DNA of 64,000 nt from contig BPQB01000003.1 in assembly GCA_019973155.2 (NCBI GenBank), positions 992,001 through 1,056,000 on the forward strand, in the 5' to 3' direction. Position numbers and translations under genes: made by a program. Below are positions 37,226-48,171 of the stretch, piece after piece (position 1 is the stretch's first letter; the number at the start of each line of letters is the position of its first letter). Origin of the DNA: Phanerochaete sordida (Eukaryota; Basidiomycota; Agaricomycetes; Polyporales; Phanerochaetaceae). Under the pieces are notes generated by a model, which worked only from the letters and a program-made list of their open reading frames with translations, was not told where the DNA came from and ran no database searches.

Positions 37226-39557
37226 TTATGACCCGTGTGTGGCGAGCTCGGCATCTGTGTATTCGTCCCCGTCGAGCAGTGCAGCGGCGGCCTCGAGGAA
37301 CCACATGTGCTTCTTGATAGAGTGGACCACCGCTGTACCGCCAACACGCTTCCCCTGGTACCGTCTCGCCCTGCCTTCGCGAGTCCGCCACGCCTCATTT
37401 GCCATGGTCGCATTGCCTAGAGGTAAGTTTAGCTATCTGACCAACTCGCGGGTGTGACGCCTACGTACGTTTTGTAAGTGTCGACATCGCCGACCCTTCC
37501 ACGAGTGCCTCCACGCTGTAGTTGAGAGGCAGATCCGGTACTGGTGGTGCGTACCGGACGTGGAACGTGGTGACGCTCGACTTTACCCAGGATGGTGGTA
37601 TAGCGGCTCCGGGACCAAAGACATCGACATAGCTTTCCGGCTCGCTCTGGATCGTGAGTGCATCTGCGGTCGCCTTGGCCTTCTTCCACCGCTCGATGTC
37701 TCCCATGATCCCCTCCTGAATGCGTTCTGCTTCCGATGGGAATAGGAAGCCTCGCGCGTACCTATCATGTGTATGTCAGCACTTCCGCGCAGATCTATGA
37801 GAGTCAAACAAGAATCCACGTACACTGTCCCTGACTTCGGATGATCATAGATCCAGCACCTCTCCCGTACCCACCGGACATCCTGTGCTCGAGGATGCCA
37901 CTTGATCCAAAAGGCGGTCATCTGATCCTCCGCTCCTCGCGTATGGTCTCGCACGGTGAGGTCATTTGCGATCCAGTCGACGAGGCTGTGACTGAGCGCG
38001 TACAGCTCGCCCGCCATGAAACGGTTCTTCACCAGGTAGCCCCAGTAGATAAGCGGGTCGTCATTTGGCGGGTGATAAATGCTTGATTGACCAGGTATAG
38101 CCGGTGGGGCCACCAACAGAGGCGTTGATGGCGTGGTGTACTGACGCGGAAGCGGTGCGCCGTGCAGTTCGACACGGAGATGGGCCTCCAGCTCAGCAAG
38201 CATGACGAAGGAGTCGTCGTCGGCCTTGATGATGAAGTCGGGCCGCACCCACGGTTTCGGGCTGCCTGTGAGCGTATCCTCGTGCGCATGCACAGGATCA
38301 TGCTGGGCGAGACGCGGAGCCGGTACCGTGCGGTTCGTGTACGAGAGGTTCTGGGGGACTGTGGTGTAGTTGTCGAAGTAGAGCGGTGGAACCCAAGCAC
38401 CGTTCGCCGCCCACTGGAAGAATGCCTGCGTCTTCCCATCGTTCATGTTCTCCTTTATCGGAAGAACCACGATATCATTGTAGGCTATACGTGTGATGAG
38501 AAATGCTGTCATCTGAGAGCGTCAAGGCACCGACCTTCCTGTTCCAGCTGAATCCTCCGTTCCCATTCCTTGCGAGGCTTTCCCATGACAAACCTGACCA
38601 CCGTGCGTGATGTACCGACGCCACCATCTCCTCCTCCTGCACCGTTCCGGCTGCGCGGATGGCTCGCATATGTGGATCGGATAAGCATCCGACGTTCGAA
38701 GCCAGTGTCCATGCTGAACACCCCGACGAAGACACCTGCTGGTGATAGAGTTTCCAGGTTATCTGGAGGAAAAGACTGGGGCTCGAAGGTGCCGTTTGGC
38801 GGGGCTATCGGGAAGGAGTCGTAGGGACCCAGGAAAGACGGTGGGGGCTCCGTAGAGTAGTTGGGTATCGTACAGTATCCGCGCCATGGTAGAGGCTGTT
38901 TATCGGGGTTGCAGAGGTATATGATCAGGTGAGTGAGGGATATTGCGAAGGCAGTCAACAAAAGCAGGGTGAACAGCTTGTGGCAAGCGAGGGTCAGTAC
39001 AGCAAGACAGGACAAGGGAAAGCGCAACGCACTATAGTCAGCGGTGTCTTGGGTATGAACGGCAGGACATATTTCCTGAACGCCCACCTCCACGTCCCGC
39101 GCTCCAGTATGTCTCTCCGTCGCCGCCTGGACGTGCTACCTGACCACCACCGGGGTGCATGGGTAAGAGAAAAACTGCGTCGATGCGAGTCTGAGAGGAG
39201 CCTCGACTCCAGCTCATTCTCGTCGTCCGTGTCCGAGGAGCAGGTCGAGGCGGCGTCGTCTGGCATGTACAGCGGCGACGCCGTGCGCGACGGGATGGGC
39301 GTCGCGGTCGCGGTGGAGCAGACGGACGGGGTCGACTTGTTCGCTGCGAGGGGGTAGATGAGGGCGGGGTTCTGAGAGGTTCGGTCGGCCAGATGCGAGT
39401 GCATCTCAGTCGACGAGGAGGAGGACGAGGCGTAGAAGGGAGTCCGATTGGCAAGGCTGCGTGTGGTCTCCAGACTGTCGCGATTGGTGTTCAGAGCATC
39501 GCCATAGTCGTCAACTTGGATGGCTGGTCGCGAGTTGTAGTCGGAGGTGTAGCTCAT
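37226..39557 (-). CDS. GT31-type glycosyltransferase, type II membrane protein
   Basis: Five exons: 39557-39033, 38976-38535, 38484-37824, 37761-37469, 37416-37226; 703 aa. Topology is that of a Golgi enzyme. There is a long Ser/Thr-rich cytosolic arm (about 1-170, ending in a basic WWSGSTSRRRRRDILERG stretch), one membrane anchor (LFTLLLLTAFAISLTHLIIY) and a lumenal catalytic domain. GT31-like features are GVFSMDTGFERRMLIRSTYA, VRFVMGKPRKEWERRI, AYNDIVVLPIKENMNDGKT, the DxD region PDFIIKADDDSFVMLAELEA, YWGYLVKNRFMAGELYALS and EDQMTAFWIKWHP (family knowledge: beta-1,3-galactosyltransferase-like). The acceptor is unknown. N-glycosylation sequons such as NYT, NLS and NRT are present in the lumenal part. 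Confidence 0.85.
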
Positions 39558-40309
39558 TGCCTGGGGCCAGATGGGTAGAGAGACTGTCCAGCGCTGGCCG
39601 GGGAGGCACTGGTTGGGCTGGTCGTGGCGGGGCTCAGATGGGGAGGAGGAAACGAAAGATTAGGAGGGTGTTTTGAAGGAGGGTGGTGGAAATAAGAAAG
39701 AAAGTGACGGGGCTGTGAACGTGCCTGCAAAGACGCTGATGGATGCAGGCTAGCAAGTGGGTGGACGAGGACACTCATCATTGGCCCAAACCAGACCCTC
39801 GTCACGCTGCCATCCGTCACGGTGGTCCCCATCACCATCCCCACCCGTCCTCCTGCCTCCAGCGCCCTTCTCATGCGCCCTATCATCACTTTTCTCAGTC
39901 GGATGCCCGCTCTCCACATCTCGCGCGCGTGTGGCTGCGCTCCGCAGCCGTCTCTGAGCCCCCTCGCGGCCAGCGAAATTTTAGATTCTGCCCAATACCT
40001 AGCTTGGCATTTTCCCCCTCAGGCCCCGGCGTGCGCGGAGGCAATTCCCGCGCTAGCCTTATGGCAGTTCGAGACATCTGCGCTCCGCCAGGGCTGTCCT
40101 GGACCACCGGTCCCGAATCCCTGCTGCGGCGCCGCACCCATGTCCGCGGTACATGTGTGAAAACATGAGAGCCGCCCAGCGGTCTCTACTCGGGTTCAAA
40201 GCGTCCTGCGCAGCCATGGTATGTATTGTGTCGTGGCCGGGTGCCGTATCCTTACATGCAATTCTTCCAATTCAGATGCTCAAAACATGGACGCAGCTGG
40301 GGCGGCCGA
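39558..40309. other. Intergenic region upstream of the GT31 gene
   Basis: 752 nt between the GT31 start and the 3' end of the GST-like gene. Purine- and pyrimidine-rich runs occur near 39640-39700 and 39830-39900. No ORF is supported. Confidence 0.45.
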
Positions 40310-41709
40310 CTAGTGCAGGCCGTCCGCGTACACCTTCTTCCAGCTCGGTCGCTCCTTGATAGCGTCCCAGAACGCAGCGAGGCGGGCCTGACGTTCCGTG
40401 GGCGGGATGTTCGAGGCGGGCAAGCCTGCGCGCCGCCTGGCCTCTGCGACGGAGAAGTCCTTCGGCAGACTAAACGAGTCGCCGATGTGCTCCTCGAGCT
40501 TCCGTACGACCGTGTTACCGTCGTCTGAAGCCTCTCCGCCCGCGAGCATCGCAATGCGGGCAGTCCAGGCCGCGAGGTGGAGATCAGCAATCGATAGCTG
40601 GTCGCCTGACACACGATAAGACTGCGGAGCCGTGGGCGAGAGAAGATCGACGTACCCAGGGCATACGGTCCTATGATCTCTTTGGAGAGCTGGACAAGCA
40701 CGTCCTTCAGGCCTGCCCACGCCTGCGCCGCAGCCTTGAAGTATTCACCACGCTTCCCCTTTGCTTGGTCATCGAGGTCCGACGTGGGCTTCTCGCCATC
40801 CTCAAGGACGTCCAGAATCATGCTTGTCGCGACGCGTTTCATTTCCCAAAACCTCGTCGTCTTCTCGGACACCTTCACCTCCGCCTGCTTGTTCTCCTCG
40901 ATGAGCTGGTCGAGCGCATCGCACTTGGCGACGAGGATCGGCTTGAGGGACTCGGAGAGCTTCTTCAGCTGCTCCTCGTTCCTACCGTTCATGAACATAA
41001 GCGCGTTCGGGTCGCCTGCCTCGGAATGCAGGAGCTCGATTATCTTGTTCGATGTGGAGGAGAAGGCAATGGTCGCGGGCGCGAGGGATGGAGCAGGAGC
41101 ACTGGACGTGCTGTGAGTGCGGGATTGCGGTGAGCGCGATCTGTCCAGGAATTCCACGATAGCCTGCGGTGCGGTAAGTGTCACATCCGAGATAGCGGTA
41201 GTTCAGACACGGTACCTTGGTATCCTTGATAGCTTTGTAGCGGCTCTCAATCTCAGGATCGAGAGTATTCTGAAGGGGTACTACCAAAGTCGGCACCGTC
41301 GCTTCACGAGACGCACGGTCAGCGCGCCCGCGTGTAATGTACGAATCGCGAGACTGACCATTGTTATTGATGCGCAGGTAAGCAGGAGTGAAGTTCTCTC
41401 CTGTCGCTACGCGTGTGTCAGTCTAAGAAGCCCCTGGCGCGGACCGGTGGCACGTACAGAGGTCGACCTCCTTGAGATCCACTTCATCTGCGCCGTAGCC
41501 CTTCTCCTCTCTGTGCGCCAGACACGGTCAGCAACGCGTTTCCCCGCGATCGGGGGCGATCACCTACAGCGCGAGCAGCGCTTTGCGGGGGGTGAGCTCG
41601 GTGGCACGGCTGACGAGACGCGGCGTGCTGGACACTCACGAGCGGAGGCCCAGACGGACTTGTTGTAGTAGTAGAGGGAGGCCTTGGGGAGGGGCGGGGT
41701 GCTAGTCAT
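40310..41709 (-). CDS. Glutathione S-transferase-like protein
   Basis: Seven exons: 41709-41640, 41580-41568, 41510-41458, 41406-41359, 41301-41216, 41163-40656, 40605-40310; 357 aa. The N-terminal thioredoxin-like domain reads LYYYNKSVWASAPLLALEEK, GYGADEVDLKEVDL, NFTPAYLRINNNATVPTLVV and AIVEFLDRSRS. A long insert rich in charged helices follows (about 105-270). The all-alpha C-terminal domain is YALGDQLSIADLHLAAWTAR and FWDAIKERPSWKKVYADGL. The long insert recalls GDAP1-type GSTs (inference). The domain depends on a 13-nt exon (41568-41580) that restores SAPLLAL; without it the thioredoxin fold is lost. It shares a 350-nt divergent promoter with the CS-SGS gene. Confidence 0.82.
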
Positions 41710-42059
41710 CGTGCGGGGTACGGAGTGAGCAGACGTGGCGGGTGTGGGGGAGGCTCTTCTGTGCGTCGAGTGCCACCGCAAGCTGGAGCCCCTCCCATTC
41801 GTTCGCGACGGTCCATGACGTCGATCCTGATCTGGCACGCCCAAGCGCTTCCCCGCATTCTTGTGACCCCACCCCCCGTCACGGCCCTCGGCGTGACTCT
41901 CGCGTGGCGGCAGTGCTCTAGAATCTTCGATGTCCTCATCGGCACTGTTGTTGTCCTAGGCGAGATGCACTGGTCCTGCTCACCTCTTCACGAACACCTT
42001 ATATCGTGGCCTGGGTAGTGGCACACCTGTGAACACCTCTTCCTCTATCTGCACTTTCC
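41710..42059. promoter_or_regulatory. Divergent promoter, GST-like / CS-SGS
   Basis: 350 nt between divergent starts, so both promoters must lie here. CTATCT and TATCG motifs appear near 42000, but no clear TATA box. Confidence 0.4.
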
Positions 42060-42836
42060 ATGGCGACTCTGAGGTACAGAACTGACTTCGCCTTTTGAGT
42101 ACTGCCCCGCTGATTATTGTGGCTATAGACACGAGTTCTACGAGACCGACGAGAGGCTCACTCTCTCCATCTTCGACAAAGGCGCCGACCCTGCTCAGGT
42201 CTCGGTGAAGTTCGATTCACGACGCGTACGGAACGCTTCACCTTCGCACTTCGAGCCTCGTACTGATCCACTGTGGCGCCACAGTTCACCTACCAGAACG
42301 GCGAGAAGGAGCTAGTCCTGGAGCCTCTCAAGGGCCAGATTGATCCCGAGAAGAGCGAATACACGGTGGGAAAGGTGAAGGTCGAGGTCCGCCTGCACAA
42401 GATGGTGCTTGGCAGATGGGGCGTGTTGGTCGGGGACAGTCCAGATGGTGCGTGCTGCGTGCTGTGCAAGCTTGACAGTTGACCGACACCGTATTCAGTG
42501 CTCTCGAACGCACCTGCCTCGTTCACGCCTACGCCAACCGCCTCCACCGCCGAAGCGCGTAAGCGCAAGAACTGGGACGGCATCACGAAGGCCATCCTCG
42601 AATCAGACAAGCCAGTGACCAGCGACGATGATCCCAACGCCGGCGGCGACGCGACCGTGAACGAGTTCTTCCAGAAGCTCTACGGCGATGCCGACGAGGA
42701 CACGCGCCGCGCGATGATGAAGAGCTACGTCGAGAGCGGCGGCACGACCCTCAGCACGAACTGGGACGAGGTCAGGAAGGCGCCGGTCGAAGTCAAGCCG
42801 CCCGAGGGCAGCGAGTGGAAGAAGTGGGCGGCTTGA
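42060..42836 (+). CDS. CS-SGS protein (Sgt1-like, without TPR)
   Basis: Four exons: 42060-42073, 42129-42225, 42285-42447, 42499-42836; 203 aa. A CS (p23-like, Hsp90-binding) domain opens the protein: RHEFYETDERLTLSIFDKGA, VSVKFDSRRFTYQNGEKELV, LEPLKGQIDPEKSEYTVGKV-KVEVRLHK. A linker leads to an SGS domain: RKNWDGITKAILES, VNEFFQKLYGDADEDTRRAM, MKSYVESGGTTLSTNWDEV, ending GSEWKKWAA. Sgt1 is an Hsp90 co-chaperone for SCF and kinetochore assembly. Yeast and plant Sgt1 start with a TPR domain, which is missing here; the conserved N-terminus begins at the ATG with a 14-nt first exon. It may be the species' Sgt1 or a shortened paralogue. Confidence 0.88.
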
Positions 42837-44390
42837 TTCGCACTCTGCAAGTGTGCTTTATTGGGCGAGGCGTTCCGGGTTTCGGTGGACCAGTCTGTCC
42901 TATCAAATTGTTGTGCTGTTCTCAACTTGTTGCTTTGATCATGTGAATATCCTCCTGCAGTGTCAATAAACGGTCCTAGTTTTGTCGTCACCGCTGAGCT
43001 GTGAGGTGGTCGGGCCGACGCACTGTCTGGCGCTTGCACGCGCGAAGGCCGAATCATCGCACGGCTTCCACGACTTTGTGAGTTTATCGCTCGCGCTCCA
43101 TCTGCCCGAGGGTCCTCCGAGCCTCCGACCTATCGCTGACCGACCTCCTAGAGCCTCCTAGCGACGGCCGATGCTGGATGGATTGCTTTGCCCTGTCTTG
43201 CGTGGCGCATCGGCGCCTGACGGGGCCCGCGCGCGGCCGCCGCATAGCGTAACCGCCGCTGACAGCCTGGTACCGGATCACCAGCGTCCACCGTCGCCAC
43301 AACGCTCCCGCTGCGCGATCGCACCAGCGATCGCAGCCCGCGCTCCCTGCGCCGTGCCCTCGTATGGCGGGCGCAGCGACGGATGCGCCTCGAGCACAGC
43401 CTGCGGCGCGCACGGTTTTGTTCAGGACAAGATTGGTAAGCCTCCTGGCAGTGCGGCGTCGGCCAGCCGCGTCTCTGCCCAGGCAACGCAGCTTGCGCTT
43501 GGCGTGCCACTCGACTGAGATTGCCGCGTCTCGGTTGCTATTTCGTGCTTCGGGACGGCTCTGAGGCCTCGCGGGCGGTGCAAACTCACCTGGACTAACT
43601 GCCCGCCGCCCCTTGGAGGGCTGCGCTGCAGTCCCGACGATACGCCGAGGCGGCAGCCTGTCGTCGTGCGAGCATCTAGGTGCAATCGCGGCTTGGGTGT
43701 ACGAATTGTCTTGATGACTGGCGACTAGAGGTTGTGCTCAATCGCACATATGATGACGGTGAGTTATGCTACTGATCCGCCAAGGTTCTTGCCGCTCGCG
43801 CGCGGATGCTGCCCAGAGCGATGTCGGGTATGGGACGGGAATCAGATACAATGAGTCGCTTGCCTGGTAGGCCAATTGGCAGGATATACAGAATCAGAGC
43901 TCGCCGTTAGGTCGCGCGTGCCGCCCCTGCATCTTGCAAGGTTTGTATTCCACTGTCAGGCACCCGTGGCTGATACGGTTGCAAAGGAGACTTGCTGAGA
44001 TGGTTGTACGGCGCTCGAAAGTCACACGTTGCTGGCCACACGCGAAGCATTTTGCGTGCTGGGACGAACAAGAGGAGGCGTCGAAAGGGGCCCAACACTA
44101 GACCTGCCGGATTGAGCACGGCGGATGGGTGGTTGTGTGCCTGGCGTCGGGCGTCTGAGTGGTAGCGCCGTGCGGGAAATTGATCGTTGGCGATGGACTG
44201 GATTCGATCTCCCAGGAATCGAGGACCATATGCTCGCGGTCATTCGGGCCCTCGCAATCTTGCTGACCATGTTCTTCCACCCGCAGTCTAAACGCCTCCG
44301 CCTTCTTGCTCATATACCACCACGACCGCCGCCACCCGCTCCTTGCGCATCTCCTCCTGCCTCGCAGGCCTCTCGCTCCTTCCGCCCGGC
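42837..44390. other. Intergenic region, 1.55 kb
   Basis: No gene supported. 43080-43680 is very GC-rich, so it opens spurious ORFs on both strands without motifs or coherent splicing. The right end should hold the promoter of RTA1 copy B. Confidence 0.4.
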
Positions 44391-45859
44391 ATGTCCTCGA
44401 CCTCCTCAGCGTTTCCCACCGGTAGGCAGCCCCTTCTGGCACCTTCTTCACATGCGCTCACGCTTCGCCTTCGAACACAGTGCTCCCGTCTGGCCTGGGC
44501 AACGTCACCGTCCCCCACAGACACCAGGGCGTCGACTCCCCGTACAACTATGTCCCCACGCTCTGGATCTGCGCGCTGTTTGTCGCGCTCTTCAGCCTTT
44601 CAGCACGTAAGCAGCCTTGTCTCTCGCCGCCGGAAGGTCGCTCACACGCGCTTTGTCCCAGTCATACACCTCGTCGAGGCCATCTACACGCGGCTGTGGT
44701 TCATGATACCCACCGCTGTGTTGGCCTGTATCACAGAAGTCATCGGCTGGAGTGGCCGACTATGGTCGAGCAAGAATCCCTCGCTGCTCGACCCGTTCTT
44801 GATGCAGTGCGTAACGGCCGACGACCAAAATTGCCCACGCTAAAAACAAGTCTTCCCCAGGATCTCTACCACCATCATCGCTCCCACGCCGCTGGTCGCA
44901 GCGAATTTCGTTATCCTCGGCCAGCTTATCACTAGGCTTGGTCCCCAGTACAGCCGCCTCAGCGCCGTTTGGTGTAAGTCGTGTGATTTGTCAGCACTCA
45001 CGCAAGCCGTAGCTGACATTCTGTGGGCAGATACCGTCGTATTCGTATCATGCGTGGGTATCAGACGGTTTGACCGATCAGAAATTTTCCTAACCACTCC
45101 CTCGTATAGGATGTTATTGCGCTCGTTATCCAGGCTGTAGGAGGTGGTGCGGCTTCTACTGCTGTCAACCAGAATCGCTCACCGGCCAATGTGCGTTACC
45201 TTCACCGTTCGAGCGCCCTCATGTTGCTGATGCTGAGCTGCAGGGCGGACACATCATGCTTGCCGGTATCGCGTTCCAGCTCGGTACGTCCTTGCGCAAG
45301 TCGCGTGCGCATCCCTCGCTCACCGCACGTATCACAGCTGCCATCACCATCTACATGACTCTTGCCACCGAGTTCATCCTCCGTTTCCTGTATAACCGCC
45401 CCGTGCGCAAGGTTCGGGGTGCCAATGCGAAGCCGGACGCTGTGCATTACCTCGAGAGAAAAACCCTGCTCATGCTCGGCGGCCTGTTCCTCAGCAGTCT
45501 CGCTATCTTCATCCGGTACGGCGTCATTCATGTAAGGCTAACTTCCGATGTGACTGAAGACGCGCATAGCTCCATCTACCGTACGATTGAACTATCGGAC
45601 GGCTGGAACGGTCGTATCATCTCCACACAGCGGTATTTCGGTGAGTAGCAATATTTCTGCTCCATGTTTCACGCCGCTCATCACCTATACAGACTGGCTC
45701 GACGGCGGTATGATTACCCTTGCCACCTTCACCATCAATATCTTCCACCCTGGCTTCCTCCTCGGGCGTGGTGAGACTTGGAAGGCGGCACGTCAAGCAG
45801 CCAGCGACGCGGAGACCGCCACGAGTTCTGAAGGGCGACCTTCTAAGGAGAATTTGTGA
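44391..45859 (+). CDS. RTA1-like 7-TM membrane protein (copy B)
   Basis: Ten exons: 44391-44421, 44481-44606, 44662-44806, 44861-44973, 45031-45053, 45110-45190, 45244-45283, 45338-45515, 45570-45640, 45693-45859; 324 aa. Same family as copy A. Landmarks are PYNYVPTLWICALFVALFSL, LIHLVEAIYTRLWFMIPTAV, TEVIGWSGRLWSS, TTIIAPTPLVAANFVILGQL, GPQYSRLSAVWYTVVFVSCD, VIALVIQAVGGGAAS, GGHIMLAGIAFQL, RSIYRTIELSDGWNGRI and FHPGFLLGRG. The N-terminus carries an NVT sequon and should be outside the cell. It has the full family pattern at each helix, so it is probably functional. Its microexon (23 nt) falls at the same place as the 20-nt one of copy A. Confidence 0.9.
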
Positions 45860-46774
45860 TTGAGTACACACTCGTTTTTCTATACTTCCGCAGCCTAGGA
45901 CCTGGCCTTATGTCCATCTCCACTTTCACATTCTACTTGTTCGTTATTGTATTGTTGCTTTCATAGACTGTTGCTTTATGCACATCGTTCACGATCACAG
46001 GTATCGTCCTATCTCCAACATAGACCGTGGATGAATCCCTAGAAAACCATACAGCTCGTTATACAATGGCTGCGAAGTTTGTACTGAGGCTGCGCGACGC
46101 GTTCCCTAAACGCGAGTTTGGGCGCTCCATAGGTGTGCGCGCCAGTCCCACGCGATAACTTTAGGGCAGGCCCTTCCCCCGACGACCCTCCCGACGCAAC
46201 CCGCGCTCTTCGCTTTGCATCCACCGACTCGCTCACCCTGTAACTCCTCGCAATGGAGGCCTGTCCCGTTTCCTAAACGCTTGCGACTGCTTCAACGAAG
46301 ACTTTCAAGCCGGCGCATCAAGCGGAAGCGCGTCGTTCAGGGCCGGCAGCTAATTGATGAAGACGCGACGACGCGACAAGACCAAGTGTGACCAAGCATG
46401 AAGGCTGCTACGACGTCTGAGCTTGTCTGCTTCAGATACAAGACGTGAAGATGTGCTTCAAGGCTCGCAAGCGATCAAGATGACTTCGACGTGCATGTGT
46501 TCTGCTATTATTTGTCGTGATTAATGAGTGGTGGATCTAAGCATAGCAGCGGATGACAGCGTGACAAGAAGTGATTGACTAGACAAGAACCAAGAAGATA
46601 CAGCAGTCCGAGAGCAAGAAATGACCAAGAAAATAGCGAAGACAGCAAGATATGTCAAGAAATGAGTGGTGAGCAGAGCCCTCAAGATGAGTGGTGTGAA
46701 GACATGCAAGCGGCAAGATCGTGGTGAGACAAGATAGTGAAGTGCTCGAAGTTCAAATGTGGGGTTTTCAGAGC
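45860..46774. other. Convergent intergenic region
   Basis: 915 nt between RTA1 copy B and short-protein copy B. The right part, read on the minus strand, is pyrimidine-rich with TTCTTG runs and three CCACTCAT octamers (near 46522, 46662 and 46686). No gene seen. Confidence 0.45.
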
Positions 46775-47459
46775 TCAAGCCGTGCGGCGCACCCACGACG
46801 ACCAGTTGAACGCGCGTTGCAAGTCGCGGTAGAAAGTTCCGATCTGGCGAGTGATCTGTCGCGACTGCAACACCACCACAGAAGTCAACGCGTGCCCTCA
46901 ACCTGACGAAGACACCAAGACGCACCGTCAACGCCAAGCCCGCCGTGAAGATCCTGCTGTAGCCCGCAACGTCCATGCCCGTCTCCTGCTCGCGCTCCGG
47001 GAAGACGTAGTCCGAGACGAAGGTGTAAGTCGGTGATGGTGGCTGCGGGGTAACCGTGAGCGCGCGCGTCGCGGAAGCAAATCTGCGGTGGCGTACCGGG
47101 ATAATGGACGCGGCCTGCATGCCGTCCTCAGAGTCGATGGATGGGCGGTACACGGATGGATAGGTGGACAAGTGGCCTTCGTTGCTTGCGGGCGCGTTGT
47201 GCAGGGTTGGAGATGACACCTGGCGAAACGGCTCTGACGGAGCTCGCCGAGCACGGATGGGAAGGCTACGCACCTCAGAGAGAGTCCCGCGAGAGAGCCG
47301 TTCCGATAGCAGGACGTGCGACTCCGGTGACGATGGCCAGAAGAGGTAGACGTCGTAGTCTTCGTCTTCGTCGTTCCTGCGACGCGACGGCAGCGCGAGC
47401 ATGCTGTCGAGAACCGCGTCTTCGTAGCGCATCTGGCTCTCCAGGTCGCGACGGGGCAT
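46775..47459 (-). CDS. Short protein of unrecognised family, copy B
   Basis: Four exons: 47459-47274, 47219-47097, 47042-46926, 46864-46775; 171 aa. Paralogue of 35519-36205, same intron phases. Conserved blocks are MPRRDLESQMRYEDAVLDSM, LALPSRRR, YDVYLFWPSSPESHVLLSER, LSRG, YPSVYRPSIDSEDG, FVSDYVFPERE, MDVAGYSRIFTAGLALT and SRQITRQIGTFYRDLQRAF. Reading straight through without splicing gives a longer 312-codon frame, but the spliced model is preferred because both genes end in the same SRQITR-containing exon. Function unknown; no targeting signal or membrane helix is visible in the spliced product. Confidence 0.75.
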
Positions 47460-47570
47460 CGGGAGGTGGTGTGGAGGTTGGAAGAAGCGGGAAAGTCGAC
47501 TAGAAGAATGCTGGAGATGGAGAAAGGCGGCGACAATGTCCTGCGCCAGAAGCGGAGGCCATGGACGGGG

Positions 47571-47757
47571 TTTTATAGCTGTGGCGTCCGAGGCTACGCG
47601 AGACCTTTACGTTATGGTTGCGGGCGAGGGTCGCTTGAGTTGGAAAGGCGCGAGTCAGCTGCGCGCGCATGGGCGAATCAGAGGGCTGGATTGGGGTTGG
47701 GTACGGCAGCTTGCCCGGAGCCGCCGCGCGACAATCTCTGCTGGGTTGGACGACCAT
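47571..47757 (-). promoter_or_regulatory. Promoter of short-protein copy B, with blocks shared with copy A
   Basis: Minus-strand TATAAAA at 47577-47571 is 112 nt before the ATG. Upstream, in the order found in copy A, lie (coordinates +): GGACGCC (47583-47589), ACGTAAA (47606-47612), CCTCGCCCGC (47620-47629), GCAGCTGAC (47654-47662), GATTCGCCCAT (47669-47679), GCTCCGGG (47714-47721), TTGTCGCGCGGCG (47722-47734) and ATGGTCGTC (47749-47757). Seen directly; role inferred. Confidence 0.65.
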
Positions 47758-48171
47758 CTCGGCGCAGCACAGTCTAGCCAGGAGAGGCAGGGCGGCGACT
47801 TCCCGAGTGCTCTGGCCATCACGATTTGCTGCCGTCGTGGGAGAAGTCGGTGTCCAGAATGTGCCTTGCGATCCGCCGCTGCTTCGCGAGGGCGGATCGC
47901 GAGATCCCCTGTGGAGAGGGCGCGACACGGCGAACACAGGCGCATATTGCGGTGAAACAGCTATCTTTCCATCTCCTGCAGTTGCACAGAAGCTGACGAG
48001 GGTTGCCCTGCTCTAGGTGGTAGGCTGGACGCATACAGACGAGAAACTTGTCTGTACAAGTGTCCGGCCAGTATGCGCTCGCCCAGCACTCGCACACTGC
48101 GCAGATTCACGATGAAGATCCCCTGGCAGACCACCCTGCAGAAGCTCCTCGCTCAGCAGACCGTCAAACCG

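Noticed and set aside
43084..43685. Overlapping ORFs on both strands
   Set aside because: Very high GC opens all frames; translations are Arg/Ala-rich and motif-free.
46521..47459. 312-codon unspliced reading of short-protein copy B
   Set aside because: Contains three intron-like inserts absent from copy A and runs past the shared SRQITR terminal exon into 3' pyrimidine-rich sequence.
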